A stretch of DNA of 64,000 bases from Bursaphelenchus xylophilus (GCA_904066235.2 CAJFCV020000002.1:10292001-10356000); one strand, 5' to 3'; shown: positions 12,050 through 24,040, counted from the first letter of the stretch. The notes: a model not told the origin generated them from the sequence alone. Numbers and translations: made by a program.

Positions 12050-12700
12050 TTGGGGGTAAAAGTTGATTTTTTAGAGAAATGGAGAAATGTAGATAATGTG
12101 TGGTCTAAAATACGGGCTGTTTTTTTGAGCCGAAACTAAAATACGAAACAAATTTCAACGTTTTTAGAGAAAACCTTATGTTAGGAAAATCGGTAAAAAA
12201 TGATGATTTAACTAAAACTAAGATTGCCAGAAAAATGTAATCGACTGTATTGTATCCTATATAAGTTATATTTCAATTGTAGGTTGTTGTTTTTACAACA
12301 CAATAACTTTTTTGGCCAAAAAATTAATATCAATTTTCAACGAGACCTCCATGAAAAGTTGATGACTAAAGTAATATAGAAAAGGAGTAGCAAATAAAAA
12401 TTGTCGTAGTTTGTCCTCAAATCCATTTTGGTTACCATAAAATGTAAATTTTTACAATTAAACATCTTGTTTTACCATAAACGGTAATATATTGTTAGAG
12501 ACTTGACTTGAGAAAAAATGATGACTAAAGCAAGATAAATGGGGTAAATGTGGTATAAGAGGCATCACTAGACTAGATATTACCTAATGGTACTATAATA
12601 GTACCATCTACGATGAATAAAAGACATTTTTTGGCATTTCAAAGTAATCGACTTCTGATGTCGAGAACTGCCTAAATCAATATAAAATTGGCATGTAGAC
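12050..12700. other. AT-rich stretch, nothing recognised
   Basis: No ORF of note. Contains a few TTTACCATAAA and TAAAATACG words and a loose repeat (ACCATAAAATGTAAATTT, ACCATAAACGGTAATAT). Confidence 0.6.
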
Positions 12701-12713
12701 GGCTCCAGATGGC

Positions 12714-13049
12714 CTAATAAGCCGCTACAACCAACAACCACTCATTAGCTACATCTTGCTCCACACCGGAGCCCCAAAAATCGGCGATTTCCCCCCGAAC
12801 CTTCGAACTAATCGCCTCCAAGCCTTCAAGTGTAATATCAGATAAAATTTGCAAATAAAAAAAAAACCCGAAAATCCCCCGAGGAGATATAGCAGAAGAC
12901 GCGCGAAGACGTCGCAGAAGACAGATGCATGGCGAGGATGATCCCGTCTCGTCATCGCCGCTGATCATCCTCCTCTTCTTCGGAGGCGGAAGACGGAAAC
13001 CGGTGCATCCGACCGGTTCCTCCAGCGCCCCATTCTCTTTCTCAAACAT
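12714..13049 (-). CDS. ORF of 111 codons, unrecognised
   Basis: Starts at a true ATG (MFEKENGALEEPVGCTGFRL, PPPKKRRMISGDDETGSSSP) and ends VRGEIADFWGSGVEQDVANE WLLVVAAY with TAG. Both ends have coding-like codon pattern; the middle (GIFGFFFYLQIL) is low-complexity and could be a short intron, though no clean GT donor is there. The PKKRR cluster could be a nuclear signal. Function unknown. The plus strand is also open over part of it. Confidence 0.35.
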   Translation of the reverse strand: MFEKENGALEEPVGCTGFRLPPPKKRRMISGDDETGSSSPCICLLRRLRASSAISPRGIFGFFFYLQILSDITLEGLEAISSKVRGEIADFWGSGVEQDVANEWLLVVAAY

Positions 13050-13169
13050 TTCTCCCTTTCGCGCAAATCACTGCCTCTGCTTCTGTGCACGGTCTAGCCT
13101 TTTTTTGCAATGTTTTCAACCTTTTCAACCGCTAAAACTCTCTGTTTTAGGGGTTATATTAGGGTAGGC

Positions 13170-14300
13170 AGATCACGTGGGGTTGGGAGGGAAAATTTGG
13201 GGGAAACAAGGGGAAGGAAGGCAAAATATGGCAAAATCTTGATGTAGAAGGGTAGAAAAAGAGGTAGGAAGTATATGATATACGATGGTGAGCGATTTTT
13301 TGGATGAATTTTTGAGAAAATTGAGAAAATTTTTTTTTGCCAGCAAAATTTTTTTTTGATTTTTTGGAAATTTTTCATCAAAATTTTGTTAAATATCAAG
13401 AAAGGAGAGGGTAAAATAGACTATTTACTAGTGGAATGTCATTTAAAAAATGATTTTTTTTAAGCAAAAAACTACCGTTTTTAGCTGAAATTTTTTTTAA
13501 TTATGCTTTTTCTTTAGAATGAAGTGACATCAGCGTATTTTACAAATAACTTATCGGAAATCATGATCTTTCACAAGGAAAAAAATAAAAAAAAAAATAA
13601 ATTTTTAATGGCAAAAATAAAAAAATATTTGGGAAAACGTTGACTTTTGACTCGAAAAGATACGTAAGATAAAGACGATTGATTTTTCTAGCCCACCCGT
13701 ATTTTACAATCAACGCGGATTATAAGACAGAAACATTTTTTTTGTTTTCGTTTTTTGCAGAAGAGCGTTAAAAAGAGGCGACATTTTATACGAAAAATTA
13801 GATAATAAAGAAAAATAATAAAATATGAAAAAGTATCCAAGAAAGTAAAAAAGAAAAAATAAAAAAATTTTATTAGACCATTTGGACCGCTACAGGCGAC
13901 ATTTTATACGAAAAATTTTAAAAAAAGATAAAAAATTTTTTTTTGGAAATTAGATAAAAAAATTTTCGACATTCAAAATAAAGATCGGATAAAAATTTTC
14001 AGTGACCATTTGAACCCCTACAGGTGACATTTTATACGAAAAACTCAAAAAAAAAAATGAAATTTTAAAATTTTTGAAAAATATAAAATTTCTTTAAAAG
14101 CGTCAAGAAACACATGTCTCGTATTTTAAAACAAAAAAAAATTTTAAAAATCAGTCAAAAAATCACGATTTTCCCCGCACCGTGCACTTCTCCCTTGAAG
14201 GAAACACATATTTCCCCCCTCGATCGAGACTAGACAAATAAAACAAAAGGCGAATAAAAATAAGAATAAATGTTCTAAAAAAAGTTTTTTTTTCTGCACA
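13170..14300. other. AT-rich stretch with repeated ACATTTTATACGAAAAA
   Basis: The block GGCGACATTTTATACGAAAA A occurs at 13,778, 13,893 and 14,025, with ATTTGGACCGCTACAGG beside the last two, so a loose 115-130 bp tandem. Otherwise homopolymer-rich and non-coding. Confidence 0.65.
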
Positions 14301-14311
14301 CAAAGAAAAAA

Positions 14312-14413
14312 ATGAATGAAGAGAGAGAAAAAACGACGACCATCAGAAGGGCGAGGGGGGACGACATGCAGATGCGCAGACTGGAATTTCTGGATGAATT
14401 CACGCGCCTTTAA
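14312..14413 (+). CDS. small ORF of 33 residues
   Basis: ATG at 14312 to TAA at 14413: MNEEREKTTTIRRARGDDMQ MRRLEFLDEFTRL. Every codon fits a purine-first pattern. The preceding TTTTTTCTGCACACAAAG could be an acceptor, so it may be a terminal exon and not a start. Surroundings are very AT-rich. Confidence 0.3.
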   Translation: MNEEREKTTTIRRARGDDMQMRRLEFLDEFTRL

Positions 14414-15003
14414 TCATTTTTTCGATACGAACAGAGAGCAGATGTGATTGGGAAAAGAGAAATACAACCAAGTAGTTGCTTGGAGAGACGTATTTTACAA
14501 ATTTTTGAGATGATTTTTGCATTAAAAATCTCGAACTTTCAGTGAGAGGAAGACTTGACACATAATTGAGAAAGTTAAAAAAAGCACAAAATGTATTGTG
14601 GAGGTATTTTACACTATTTGGCATTCAAAAAACACTTTTTTTGGCCGAGGGAAACAGTTGACCCAAGATGGGTCAAGTCTTTCCTTGGTGTCAAAAAATG
14701 AATGAAATCGTATTTTATGATGAATTTTGAGATCAGAAAACAGATACGCAACTTTTTTCTAGTTCAAATCACTATCAGGCGTTGTAAAATACGATTTTCT
14801 AATCGAGGGAAAGACTTGACCCAAAAGTTTAAAAATTTCATTCATAAAATACAGGATATTTACAAGTGTAAAAGACGCGTATTCTAGCAATTACAAGAAT
14901 TTTAATATCCGAAAAACCCAAAAGAAACGACAAAAGAAACACTTGACCAGAATGAGTCAACTCTTCCCCTCACTAAAACAACTCAATTCTCATCACCCAA
15001 AAA

Positions 15004-15096
15004 CTACTGTGCAATAACGGCGGCATCTTCATCAGATAACCAACGTCTCGTCAAACGCAGACTGCTCCTTTTGATCCGATATCGAATAAGGGGAAA
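15004..15096 (-). CDS. possible terminal exon
   Basis: After GCGCGCCATTTCCAG the minus frame reads FPLIRYRIKRSSLRLTRRWL SDEDAAVIAQ and TAG. The same frame is open further upstream to about 15,190 (NQEFSQKPAGASVSGVTKHW), so the exon may be longer. Coding-like codons, unknown function. Confidence 0.35.
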   Translation of the reverse strand, partial: FPLIRYRIKRSSLRLTRRWLSDEDAAVIAQ

Positions 15097-16549
15097 CTGG
15101 AAATGGCGCGCCCAAAAAAAGGAAATTGTAAACGACCAATGTTTTGTGACGCCGCTGACGGAAGCGCCGGCGGGCTTTTGCGAAAATTCTTGGTTTAAAA
15201 TACGACGCAGGGATTTGGGAAGTACTGGGGGGTAAAAAAGTGGAAAAATACGAGCGATTTTTTTGTGATTTTTGAGGAAGAGGGTAAAAAAGGATAAAAA
15301 TTCTAAGAAAATTGACAAAAAACTGAAAAATTCGTATTTTTCAAAGATAAAAAGTAGGTAAAATAGGTCCGTAAAGAAATTACATGGTCTTCGAAGCACT
15401 GGGTAGGCAATTTCAAGGTAATAAAAAATTGAGAAATCACAGAAAAACACGAAAAATGATGAAAAATGGGAGGAAATGTGCAGGAATTAAAAATTACTTA
15501 TAAAATTTGCTATAAAAATAAGTTAAAAGGAAGGTAAAATACGTCGTTCAGAAAGGAAAATTGAAGAGTAGTGCAGAATAAATGATTTTTAGACTGAAGA
15601 AATCAAAAAAACATGGGAAAGGCTGATAAGATCGTGAAATTTTTGATTTTCTTCAAATTGCAATAAAAAAACCGGTGCCTATATAAAAGTTACTTATCTG
15701 GCATTATTCTGTCATCATATACAAGCTACTACAAGCCCTAAAAAGACAAAAAATTTAGATTTCTTAGCAAAAAATTTCAAAAAAGTCATCAAAAATACGA
15801 TACTAAAAATCGGGTAAAAATGATAGTTATAATGCAAACAAATTGATCCAAAAATACTTTCCAGACATTTTAAGGGCCCTCAAAAAGCTGAAACATTCCA
15901 GTTTCGGAGCATTTTCGTTGCGGGGAGGTCGTAAAATTCGCGTCGAAACAAAGGCTTTGCTTACTATGTCAGGCAAAAAAACGGGGAGAAATGGATCAAA
16001 AAGCTGGGTAAAAGGGAATGAGCGAAAGTTCAGGATGACTCTATGATGATTTAGAGGCGAAATAAATCTTGTCTGATATTTTTTTTGGATAAAAATTTTG
16101 AAAATTTTTTTGAAAAAATTTCGAAATTTTTTAGACAGTAAGTGATGGAATTTCTTCAAATTTAGGCCAAGTTTTGCTGATGGGCCAATAAGTATTTGCT
16201 GAAAATTTCAGCACACAGTTAGCATTTTGAACCGAGATATTGAATGATCTTTGCAGACGAGAGACTATGGGATATGAGGAGAGACGGCCAGAGAAAAAAT
16301 GGTTTTTTGAGGTTTCTCTGTGAATTTCGTGGTGTGTAAGTGAATTTTTTAGATGAAAATTGTACTCTACACTTAGAATAGAATGCTAATTCTTCAATTA
16401 CAAAAAGAAAAAAAATCGACCAAAAAAAATTTTTCGACCAAAAAAAAACTTTTTCCGACCAAAAATTCAAAAATAAAAATGATACGAAAAAGAATCGTAT
16501 TTTACAAACAAAAATCCCAAAACTTTTTTTTTTAATCTAAAACTCGCCG

Positions 16550-16700
16550 AAAATTGGGGATTACAAAAGCGAAAGTGAAAAGTCTGCGACGGAGGGGAGA
16601 AAACGACACACTTCTTCGGATCAGAAGTGTATCGAAAAAAGGGCTGAATGAGAGAAAAATTTATAAAAAAACGAAAACGGGGTCAACTTCATTACGGACG
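16550..16700 (+). other. purine-rich exon-like island
   Basis: Two plus frames are open and protein-like at once: GDYKSESEKSATEGRKRHTS SDQKCIEKRAE with a stop, and KAKVKSLRRRGENDTLLRIR SVSKKGLNE. A third (KRKRGQLHYGRNKRANPKIR) follows and meets a GTACGT donor at 16774. Purine-rich DNA gives open frames easily, so no CDS is called. Confidence 0.25.
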
Positions 16701-16979
16701 GAATAAAAGAGCAAATCCAAAAATTCGACCGAATAAAGTAGTCGACAGTGTGTTTGGAAGAGCGCCAAGAGTACGTATTTTATGGGGGATTGTTGTGAAA
16801 AATGATTTTTTGGGGGAAATTTTGGAAATATTTGAAAAAAATTAATTTTTTTGGGGAAAATTAGGAAAAATAGAAAAATTTGGGGAAGGTCCCAAAAAAT
16901 GGTCGATTTGTCGAAAATGAGAACTGATACTGTCAGATACATGGTATAAAATTTGTCCTTATGAGTCCCTCTTTACGGA

Positions 16980-17900
16980 CAAGGAAAAAAATTTACAAAA
17001 AATAATATGAAATTACAGTAATCCACCAGATTTTTCAAAGAAAAGCAGAAAGGCAGAAATTGGGATAAAAATGGTTGATTTATCGAAAATGAGAAGTGGT
17101 ACAACCAGATATATGGTACTGAAACTGTCCATATGAGTCCCACTTTACGGCCAAGAAAACAAAATACAAAAAATGATGTGAAATTACAGTAATCCATCAG
17201 TTTTTCAAAAAGTAATCAAAAATTGCGAAAAAGTCAGAAAAACGGTCGATTTATCCAAAATAATGAGTAGTAAAGTTAATAAAAGTTACACCTAAATATT
17301 GCTAGGGGTTCTAGCATTGATACTGATAACAAAAATGTTCAAGAAGCACTTCAAAATTACAGTAATCCATCAGTTTCTTCAAAAAGTAATCAAAAATTGC
17401 GGAACAACGGTCGATTTATCCAAAATAATGAGTAGTAAAGTTAATGAAAGTTACGCCTAAATATTGCTAGGGGTTCTAGCATTTATACTGATAACAAAAT
17501 GTTCAAGAATCACTTCAAAATTACAGTAATCCATCAGTTTTTCCAAAAAAGTTAGAAAAAATTGAGACAAAGTTAAAAAACTGCTGATTTTTCCTAAAAT
17601 CCAGCTTTGAAATAAAGTGAAAACATGTCCAATATTCTTTGCAAGGTATCGTAAACATATTTACCAACTAAACATTTCAAAAAACCCTCGTGAAATTACA
17701 GTAATTCCAATATTTTCAGGCAAAATGGCTAAAAATGGGGGAAAATATAAAAAAATCGATGATTTCAGAAAAATAGAAAGTAATAGTACATAATTCAAGC
17801 TGTATAAATAATCATCAAGGTATCCTCTTTACTAATATTCGCAAAAAATCCAAAAATTACCTGCAAAATTACAGTAATCCCCTCTTTTTTCCAAGAAATC
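16980..17900. repeat. tandem array built on AATTACAGTAATCC
   Basis: AAATTACAGTAATCCA(C/T)CAG recurs at about 17,013, 17,180, 17,355, 17,519, with looser copies at 17,695 and 17,868. Intervals are about 165-175 bp. Units around 17,230-17,530 are nearly identical (AATGAGTAGTAAAGTTAAT, GCTAGGGGTTCTAGCATT). Confidence 0.85.
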
Positions 17901-20200
17901 CATTTCCATTTCCCCCAATCTCAAAATAGCTATAAAACCCGCTCAAAACATGTCATTATAACCCGAAATTCTTGACAAGTAATTAACTTTCGGGTTTAAA
18001 AATATCGTCAAACATCCGGAATTTTTGAAACGAAATGGTTTCGGGCCGAAAAATGGCCGACAAGGATTGAAAAAAAAGAAGAAAAGGGGAAAAATGGGCT
18101 GCAGACAATGATGTCAGCAAATTAAAACATTGCTTTGTGATTGGAATACTAATAATCAAGATGATATCATCTTTTTTCTGGGGGTAATCGGGATTTTTTG
18201 GGGTTTTGGAGGAAAATTTAGGGGTTTTTTGAGGAAAAAATGGGAATTTTGGAAAAATATGGGTGGAAAATAGAAAATAAATGGCGGTAAATTATTTTAA
18301 ATTGAATTTTGGATATAGTAAAGAACATTTTTTGATTACAGAAAGCCTAAAAGGATCATTAAATCAATTTTTTTGCTGAAAAAAGCAAAAAATGGGATTT
18401 TTCCTAATTTGAGGGCAAAAACTCGTTGAAAAAGTGATATTTATCGATAAAAAATGAGACAAAAAGAAATGCTGTGGCTTTGAGAGACGTTACCATAAAT
18501 TTTTAGGGTTATAAAATCAAGATATTTATCGATTTTTATCAAAAAATTATAAAAAATCCTTGAAAAATCCGTAAAAACCATGTTTCACGGCGATAATCGT
18601 ATTTTACCATGCTTTACAGGTAACATAGCTGAGTTTCTGAGTTTCCACGTCCCTTTACACGGCTTCAACTCCCAATTCCCCCCTTTCAATCGCCCATTGA
18701 GCATGCAGATCCGGCTTAAAAAACGAGAAAAGCCGAAGAATCGACGGAATTCCCAGACGAATCGGAAAAAAGTGAAAGTAATAGTAAAGGTCGTAAAAGT
18801 ACACACAGAGAGAGAGACGAATGCACGCATAACAATGCTGATCCATTATTTTTTGTGTGTGCAAAAAAGTAATACCAACAAGAGGGGGGTTTAATGGTTT
18901 CGCGATACTTTTACTTTCGAGGGGAATGCTGCGAAAATGAGGCGGAATTTCGGAAAACGATTGATGAAAATTGGAAAACAGCTTGTTTGGTTTATAGAAA
19001 AACTTACTGCCTTTACAATTTACTTATTTTTTGGGGGGAAATTTTAAAAAAAGTTGAGAGAAAAATAAAAAAGTCCGATTTTTTCAAACTCGTATTTTAC
19101 AACTACCATCACCGAATTTCAAAGAAAATCTGATGGCAATTGAAAGACAGCTTCTTTGGCTTGCTGGAAAACTTACTATCGCCTTTACATTCTACTGATT
19201 TTTTGGTGAAAAATGGAAAAAAATGTTAAAAGGATCCAAAAAATCATCATTTGATTGAATGTCGTATTTTACAACTACTATCACAAATATTCAAAAATCA
19301 CTCAGACTGCCTCTTTTCACATTCTTCACTCTACATCTTGATGTATTACACATAGCTATAGTGCAAAAGATTACTGAGAAAATAGCAATTCTTTGGGAAC
19401 CTCTCTGTTTGATGGATGAATAAGATAAATGGCCAAGAACGGGGTCCAAAACAATAGATGGTTGAAAAACAGTGGGATTAAAATGTAAAATACGACCTGT
19501 CTAATTTTTCGAAAAAGATAATGTCTTTTTTGTCATAATGACGCATTTTCTGGAGGTTTTTTGAATAGAAAAAATGATGGGGGAAGGATAATATAAAAGG
19601 TCAAAAAATGAGTTTAGCAAAAAGAATGTGGCCGAAAATACATTATGAAAAGGTAAAATACGATATAAAATTTCTTTGCAATGAAATTTTTTTTAAAATT
19701 AGTGTGATGTCATCATTATCAGATAAAAAATTGAACTTTTGTTCAAAAACATGAAGAAACAGAATGTATACGTAAAAATACGTGTTTCCAGATACAATCT
19801 GTAAAGTCGAGACGTTCTCGTATATTTCCTTCATTGTAATTTTAAACTAGACATTATAATGGCGTCATCACGCATTTTTCGCGAGAGAAATAACAAGAGA
19901 TTTTCGTAAAAATGATGACGGGAAAAGATAAGTTCCGGGAAAGAAAAAGAAGGTAGAAGTATAAAATAAGTTGGCAAAAAAGTGTTGTAAAATACGTGAA
20001 ATCATCGATAGCCGAAAAAATTTTTTGAAAAATCAAAAATTCAGTCAGTATGACCGGTTTATTGGAAAATAGTAAAAATCGAATAATTGGTGAGAACAAA
20101 TTAAAAATCGATTGAATTTTGGTGTATATGTAATAATAAAGAAGTCAAAAACATATGGAGATGGTAAAATACGGTCAACCCTTTGAGGCAGTGTGAATTT
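17900..20200. other. AT-rich stretch, mostly featureless
   Basis: Apart from the doubtful ORF at 18,580, no coding signal. Two similar blocks at 18,975-19,110 and 19,140-19,275 (GACAGCTTCTTTGGCTTGCT, TTACTATCGCCTTTACA, CGTATTTTACAACTAC) are a tandem duplication of about 165 bp. Confidence 0.55.
18580..18894 (+). other. ORF of 104 codons, doubtful
   Basis: ATG-started plus frame (MFHGDNRILPCFTGNIAEFL ... MQIRLKKREKPKNRRNSQTN) ending in low-complexity VKVIVKVVKV. The minus strand is open as well. No splice signals needed, no family recognised; may be chance. Confidence 0.2.
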
Positions 20201-20204
20201 TTTT

Positions 20205-20575
20205 GAGAATGGAAATCGGGATGACACATTTTTTGGACGATATTTTTTTTTAAGGCATTGAAAAAGAATCGATAAATCTCAGTGAAAAGACAAGTTTATA
20301 GTGGCTAAAAATAGATGTAAATTGTAAAATATGAAATAGAATTATAATGTAGACAAAAATTTTGAGAAAAAGAAACCGCTATGACATATTTTTTGGACGA
20401 AATTTTTTTTGAATGCATTGAAAAAGAATCGATAAATCCCAGTGAAAAGACAAGGTTAGAGTGGCTAAAAATAGATGTAAATTGTAAAATATAAAATAAA
20501 ATTTTAATGTAGACAAAAATTTTGGGAAAAAGAAACCGCTATGACCCATTTTTTGGACGATTTTCTCAGTAAAAC
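20205..20575. repeat. tandem duplication, period about 160 bp
   Basis: GGAC GATATTTTTTTTT, GCATTGAAAAAGAATCGATA AATC(T/C)CAGTGAAAAGACAAG and GTGGCTAAAAATAGATGTAA ATTGTAAAATAT occur at 20,235 and again at 20,396, with a third start near 20,540. Very similar copies. Confidence 0.88.
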
Positions 20576-20930
20576 AACTATTTTTGTGACGAAAAAACTG
20601 ACATGTCGAAAAAAGCAAGCCGCAAATGGAAAATTAAAATTGAATATCGCCAAAAAAGCTGCAAAAATATTACGACAACACTTCCGCAGCGCCCTGATAA
20701 ACTTTCGAATTTCGAAACGTAAAGACGACGACGAAAATCAGCGCATTAAAAATCGGGGAAAAAGGGAAAGTGCACCGCCGCGCGGCGACAAAACCCCTCG
20801 AGCAAGAGAGACGCGGGGCGCTGGTGTGGGGAGCCATGAAGGTAGACGGAGTTTCCAAAAAGTCGCCCCCGATTTTCAGGTCGCACCCTCGAAATGGATT
20901 GTCGCAAAAAAAGATTTCCTTCCTCCTTGA
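20541..20930 (+). other. exon-like GC-rich island upstream of the 297-bp array
   Basis: Two plus frames are long and protein-like: one from an ATG ending KNRGKRESAPPRGDKTPRAR, the other reading KVHRRAATKPLEQERRGALV WGAMKVDGVSKKSPPIF with a possible donor GTAGAC. The strand opposite is open too. The 3' part (from about 20,890) grades into the first unit of the adjacent array, so it may be the single-copy source of that array. Confidence 0.3.
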
Positions 20931-22700
20931 GGCGAGTGCAATTTCCGAAGAATTTCACTTTCTTCGCGCCGCAGGGCAGGGAGGGAAAGTGAAATCGTGC
21001 TCCAGATGCGGTGGAGGTCAAGAAAAATGAATCTACCGCGATTTGAGGGCAATTCCGGGGAGCGGAAGGTTTTCGTGGCGGGACCCAAAAGGTGGGAAGG
21101 TGGAGGGGGAAAAGGACCCAAAATGGGTGAATTTATGTATTCTATGGTATTATTTCGGCATGAAAATAGCACTAGTGAATTCGAAAATTATTAAATTTGA
21201 TTTTTTCAGCGAAAAAATTGAAAAATTTCCGAAGAATTTCACTTTCTTCGCCCTCATGGCTGGGAAAGACCCTGAGGGCATAGCAAGTAAAATCGCGCTC
21301 CAGATGCGGTGGAGGTCAAGAAAAATGAATCTACGGCGATTTGAGGGCAATTCCGGGGAGCGGGAGGTTTTCGTGGCGGGACCCAAAAGGTGGGGAGGTG
21401 GAGGTGGAAAAGGATAAAAATGGGTGAATTTATGTATTCTATGGTATTATTTCGGTGTGAAAATAGCATTAGTGAATTCGAAAATTATTAAATTTGATTT
21501 TTTCAACAAAAAATTTTAAAAATTTCCGAAGAATTTCGCTTTCTTCGCCCTGAGGGATGGGAGAGACCCTGAGGGCATAGCAAGCAAAATCGTGCTCCAG
21601 ATGCGGTGGAGGTCAAGAAAAATGAATATACGGCGATTTGAGGGAAATTCCGGGGAGCGAAAGGTTTTCGTGGCGGGACCCAAAAGGTGGGGAGGTGGAG
21701 ATGGAAAAGTGCGAAAATTGATGAATTGAAGCGCTCTGTGGTACTATTTAGCTGTGAAAATAGTGGTAGTGTAGTTGAAAAATCATAGATTTGATTTTTT
21801 CAGCGAAAAATTTGAAAAATTTCCGAAGAATTTCACTTTCTTCGCCCTCAGGGCTGGGAAAGACCCTGAGGGCAAAGCAAGCAAAATCGTGCTCCAGATG
21901 CGGTGGAGGTCAAGAAAAATGAATCTACGGCGATTTGAGGGCAATTCCGGGGAGCGAAAAATTTTCGTGGCGGGACCCAAAAGGTGGGGAGGTGGAGGTG
22001 GAAAAGGGGGAAAACTGGGTGAATTTATGTATTCTATGGTATTATTTCGGTATGAAAATAGCACTAGTGAATTCGAAAATTATTAAATTTGATTTTTTCA
22101 ACGAAAAATTTGAAAAATTTCCGAAGAATTTCACTTTCTTCGCCCTCAGGGCTGGGAAAGACCCCGAGGGCATAGCAAGCAAAATCGTGCTCCAGATGCG
22201 GTGGAGGTCAAGAAAAATGAATCTACCGCGATTTGAGGGCAATTCCGGGGAGCGGAAGGTTTTCGTGGCGGGACCCAAAAGGTGGGGAGGTGGAGGCGGA
22301 AAACGGGGAAAATTGATGAATTGAAGCGCTCTGTGGTAATATTTCGCTGTGAAAATAGCACTAGTGAATTCGAAAATTATTAAATTTGATTTTTTCAACG
22401 AAAAATTTGAAAAATTTCCGAAGAATTTCACTTTCTTCGCCCTCAGGGCTGGGAAAGACCCCGAGGGCATAGCAAGCAAAATCGTGCTCCAGATGCGGTG
22501 GAGGTCAAGAAAAATGAATCTACCGCGATTTGAGGGCAATTCCGGGGAGCGGGAGGTTTTCGTGGCGGGACCCAAAAGGTGGGGAGGTGGAGGCGGAAAA
22601 CGGGGAAAATTGATGAATTGAAGCGCTCTGTGGTAATATTTCGCTGTGAAAATAGTAGTAGTGTAGTTGAAAAATCATAAATTTAATTTTTTTCAGCAAA
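20890..22700. repeat. 297-bp tandem array, six copies
   Basis: TCCAGATGCGGTGGAGGTCA starts at 21001, 21299, 21596, 21893, 22191 and 22488, a period of 297-298 bp. Units contain GAAGAATTTCACTTTCTTCG CCCTCAGGG, TTCGTGGCGGGACCCAAAAG GTGGGGAGGTGG and a CACTAGTGAATTCG spacer. Most copies are very close in sequence. Each unit is GC-rich at its centre and gives an ORF of 80-130 codons in the plus frame (MRWRSRKMNLPRFEGNSGER), but stops fall at unit ends. Confidence 0.95.
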
Positions 22701-23085
22701 AATTTTGGAAAAATTAATTTTTTTGCAAATTTTTTTCCGTCAAAAATCGACAAAAAATCGTTGAAATTGCTATGGATAGGATTGTAAAATACGATTTGAA
22801 TATTTTTGCAAAATTTGGCGTGAAATAAAATCCGAAATTTACATTTTTTTGTCATTTTTTTCTAATTAAATTTTTTCCAAAAAATCTTAAATTTTGGTGT
22901 ATAAAACACCATGAAATTGTGATCTACTACGATTTTAGGGCGTGTTCTACATTCTACATCTCAAATCCCCTTCAAATTCAATCAAAATCCCATTGAATTT
23001 TTCGATTTTCCACTTGAAATTTCGATCTTTCCCACATTTCCCTTTGTTTTCTCTGGTCTCTCCACTTTGCCCGCTCTTTTCGCAG

Positions 23086-23320
23086 ACAATCCGTTCCAGA
23101 ATCCGCAGACAATGCGAAGAGGTGGTGGGGTGCTTTTGTGACGAAATGGGATGAAAGTGAGAGTCCGAACGACCTCAAAACTCGCCGCGAACAAGGGGAT
23201 CCCGCGCACGAATTTCGTCAAAGGAAACTTTTGGGGTCCCTCTCGAGGCGCAATGACGAAACAGCTCTTCCCAATCACGCCCTCAGGGTGCGGATGCGCT
23301 CATGCGTGCGCGGGTTTGCG
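23086..23320 (+). CDS. internal exon of an unrecognised gene
   Basis: A 235-nt segment between acceptor CTCTTTTCGCAG and donor GCG|GTGAAT. The open frame reads QSVPESADNAKRWWGAFVTK, WDESESPNDLKTRREQGDPA, HEFRQRKLLGSLSRRNDETA, then LPNHALRVRMRSCVRGFA. Enters with one base, leaves in phase 0. Charged, strongly GC-rich, good purine-first codon pattern. Reading on past the donor the frame stays open to 23401. No family recognised; the partners of this exon are not evident nearby. Confidence 0.5.
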
Positions 23321-23394
23321 GTGAATCTGGAACGGCGGCGGGGATTTCGCCGGGCGCGGGATTGCACCGTACGGATATTTAGAAAATTATGGGT

Positions 23395-23830
23395 CCCGTA
23401 GCAACTTTGGCATTGTGTTGCAAGCGGCGAAAATTGACAGAAAAGTACTTTGCGTCATATAATGTACATTGACGGTAAAATATTATATAAATTTTTCAAA
23501 AAAATCATTTTTTTGGGTCCCACCGCGAGAACTTGGCATAATGTTGCAAAGGGTCAATGAGTAGTGAAAATAAATGAAATATCAATCTAATAGATGCTGA
23601 AAGTCTTGGACATTTAAAAAGCGACAATTTTCAAAAAATAAGGCAAAATTTGGGTCCTACCACGAAAACCTTCCATGATGTTTATAATAGCCTAAAGCTA
23701 GAGAAATGTAATTTTTAGGTGTCAAATGACTGTTGATTTCTATAAAGCAGTAAAATTTCACATCATGCATAAACAAATTAAAATTTAGGTGCCACCACGA
23801 AAACTTGGCATTCCGTTTTTTGTCTCAAAT
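23395..23830. repeat. four diverged copies of CCACCGCGAGAACTTGGCAT motif
   Basis: Blocks at about 23,400, 23,510, 23,640 and 23,790, each with GGGTCC(C/T)ACCACGAAAACTTGG CAT and TTGCAA. The shorter TTTGGCATTGTGTTGCAA half also occurs at 1,651, 1,771 and 1,898. Confidence 0.7.
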
Positions 23831-24040
23831 TTGTGAAAATATGTGCAAACAAAGTATGTTAATGCAATATTCAGACTGAAAAAAACATCTTCGTCCCCCT
23901 AAACTACTTAAAATTAACATAAAATCCCACGTTTCCCTTCAAAAAATCCCGAAAAAATATATAAATAACCACATGCATCCACTTGTTTCTAATTAAAACC
24001 CCCGCAGTCTATAAAACGGTCAGCCTGTCCCACATTTCAG

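Noticed and set aside
21001..22620. A protein-coding gene made of six ORFs of 80-130 codons
   Set aside because: Stops recur at each unit end, both strands are equally open and no splice sites join the units; listed as a tandem array.
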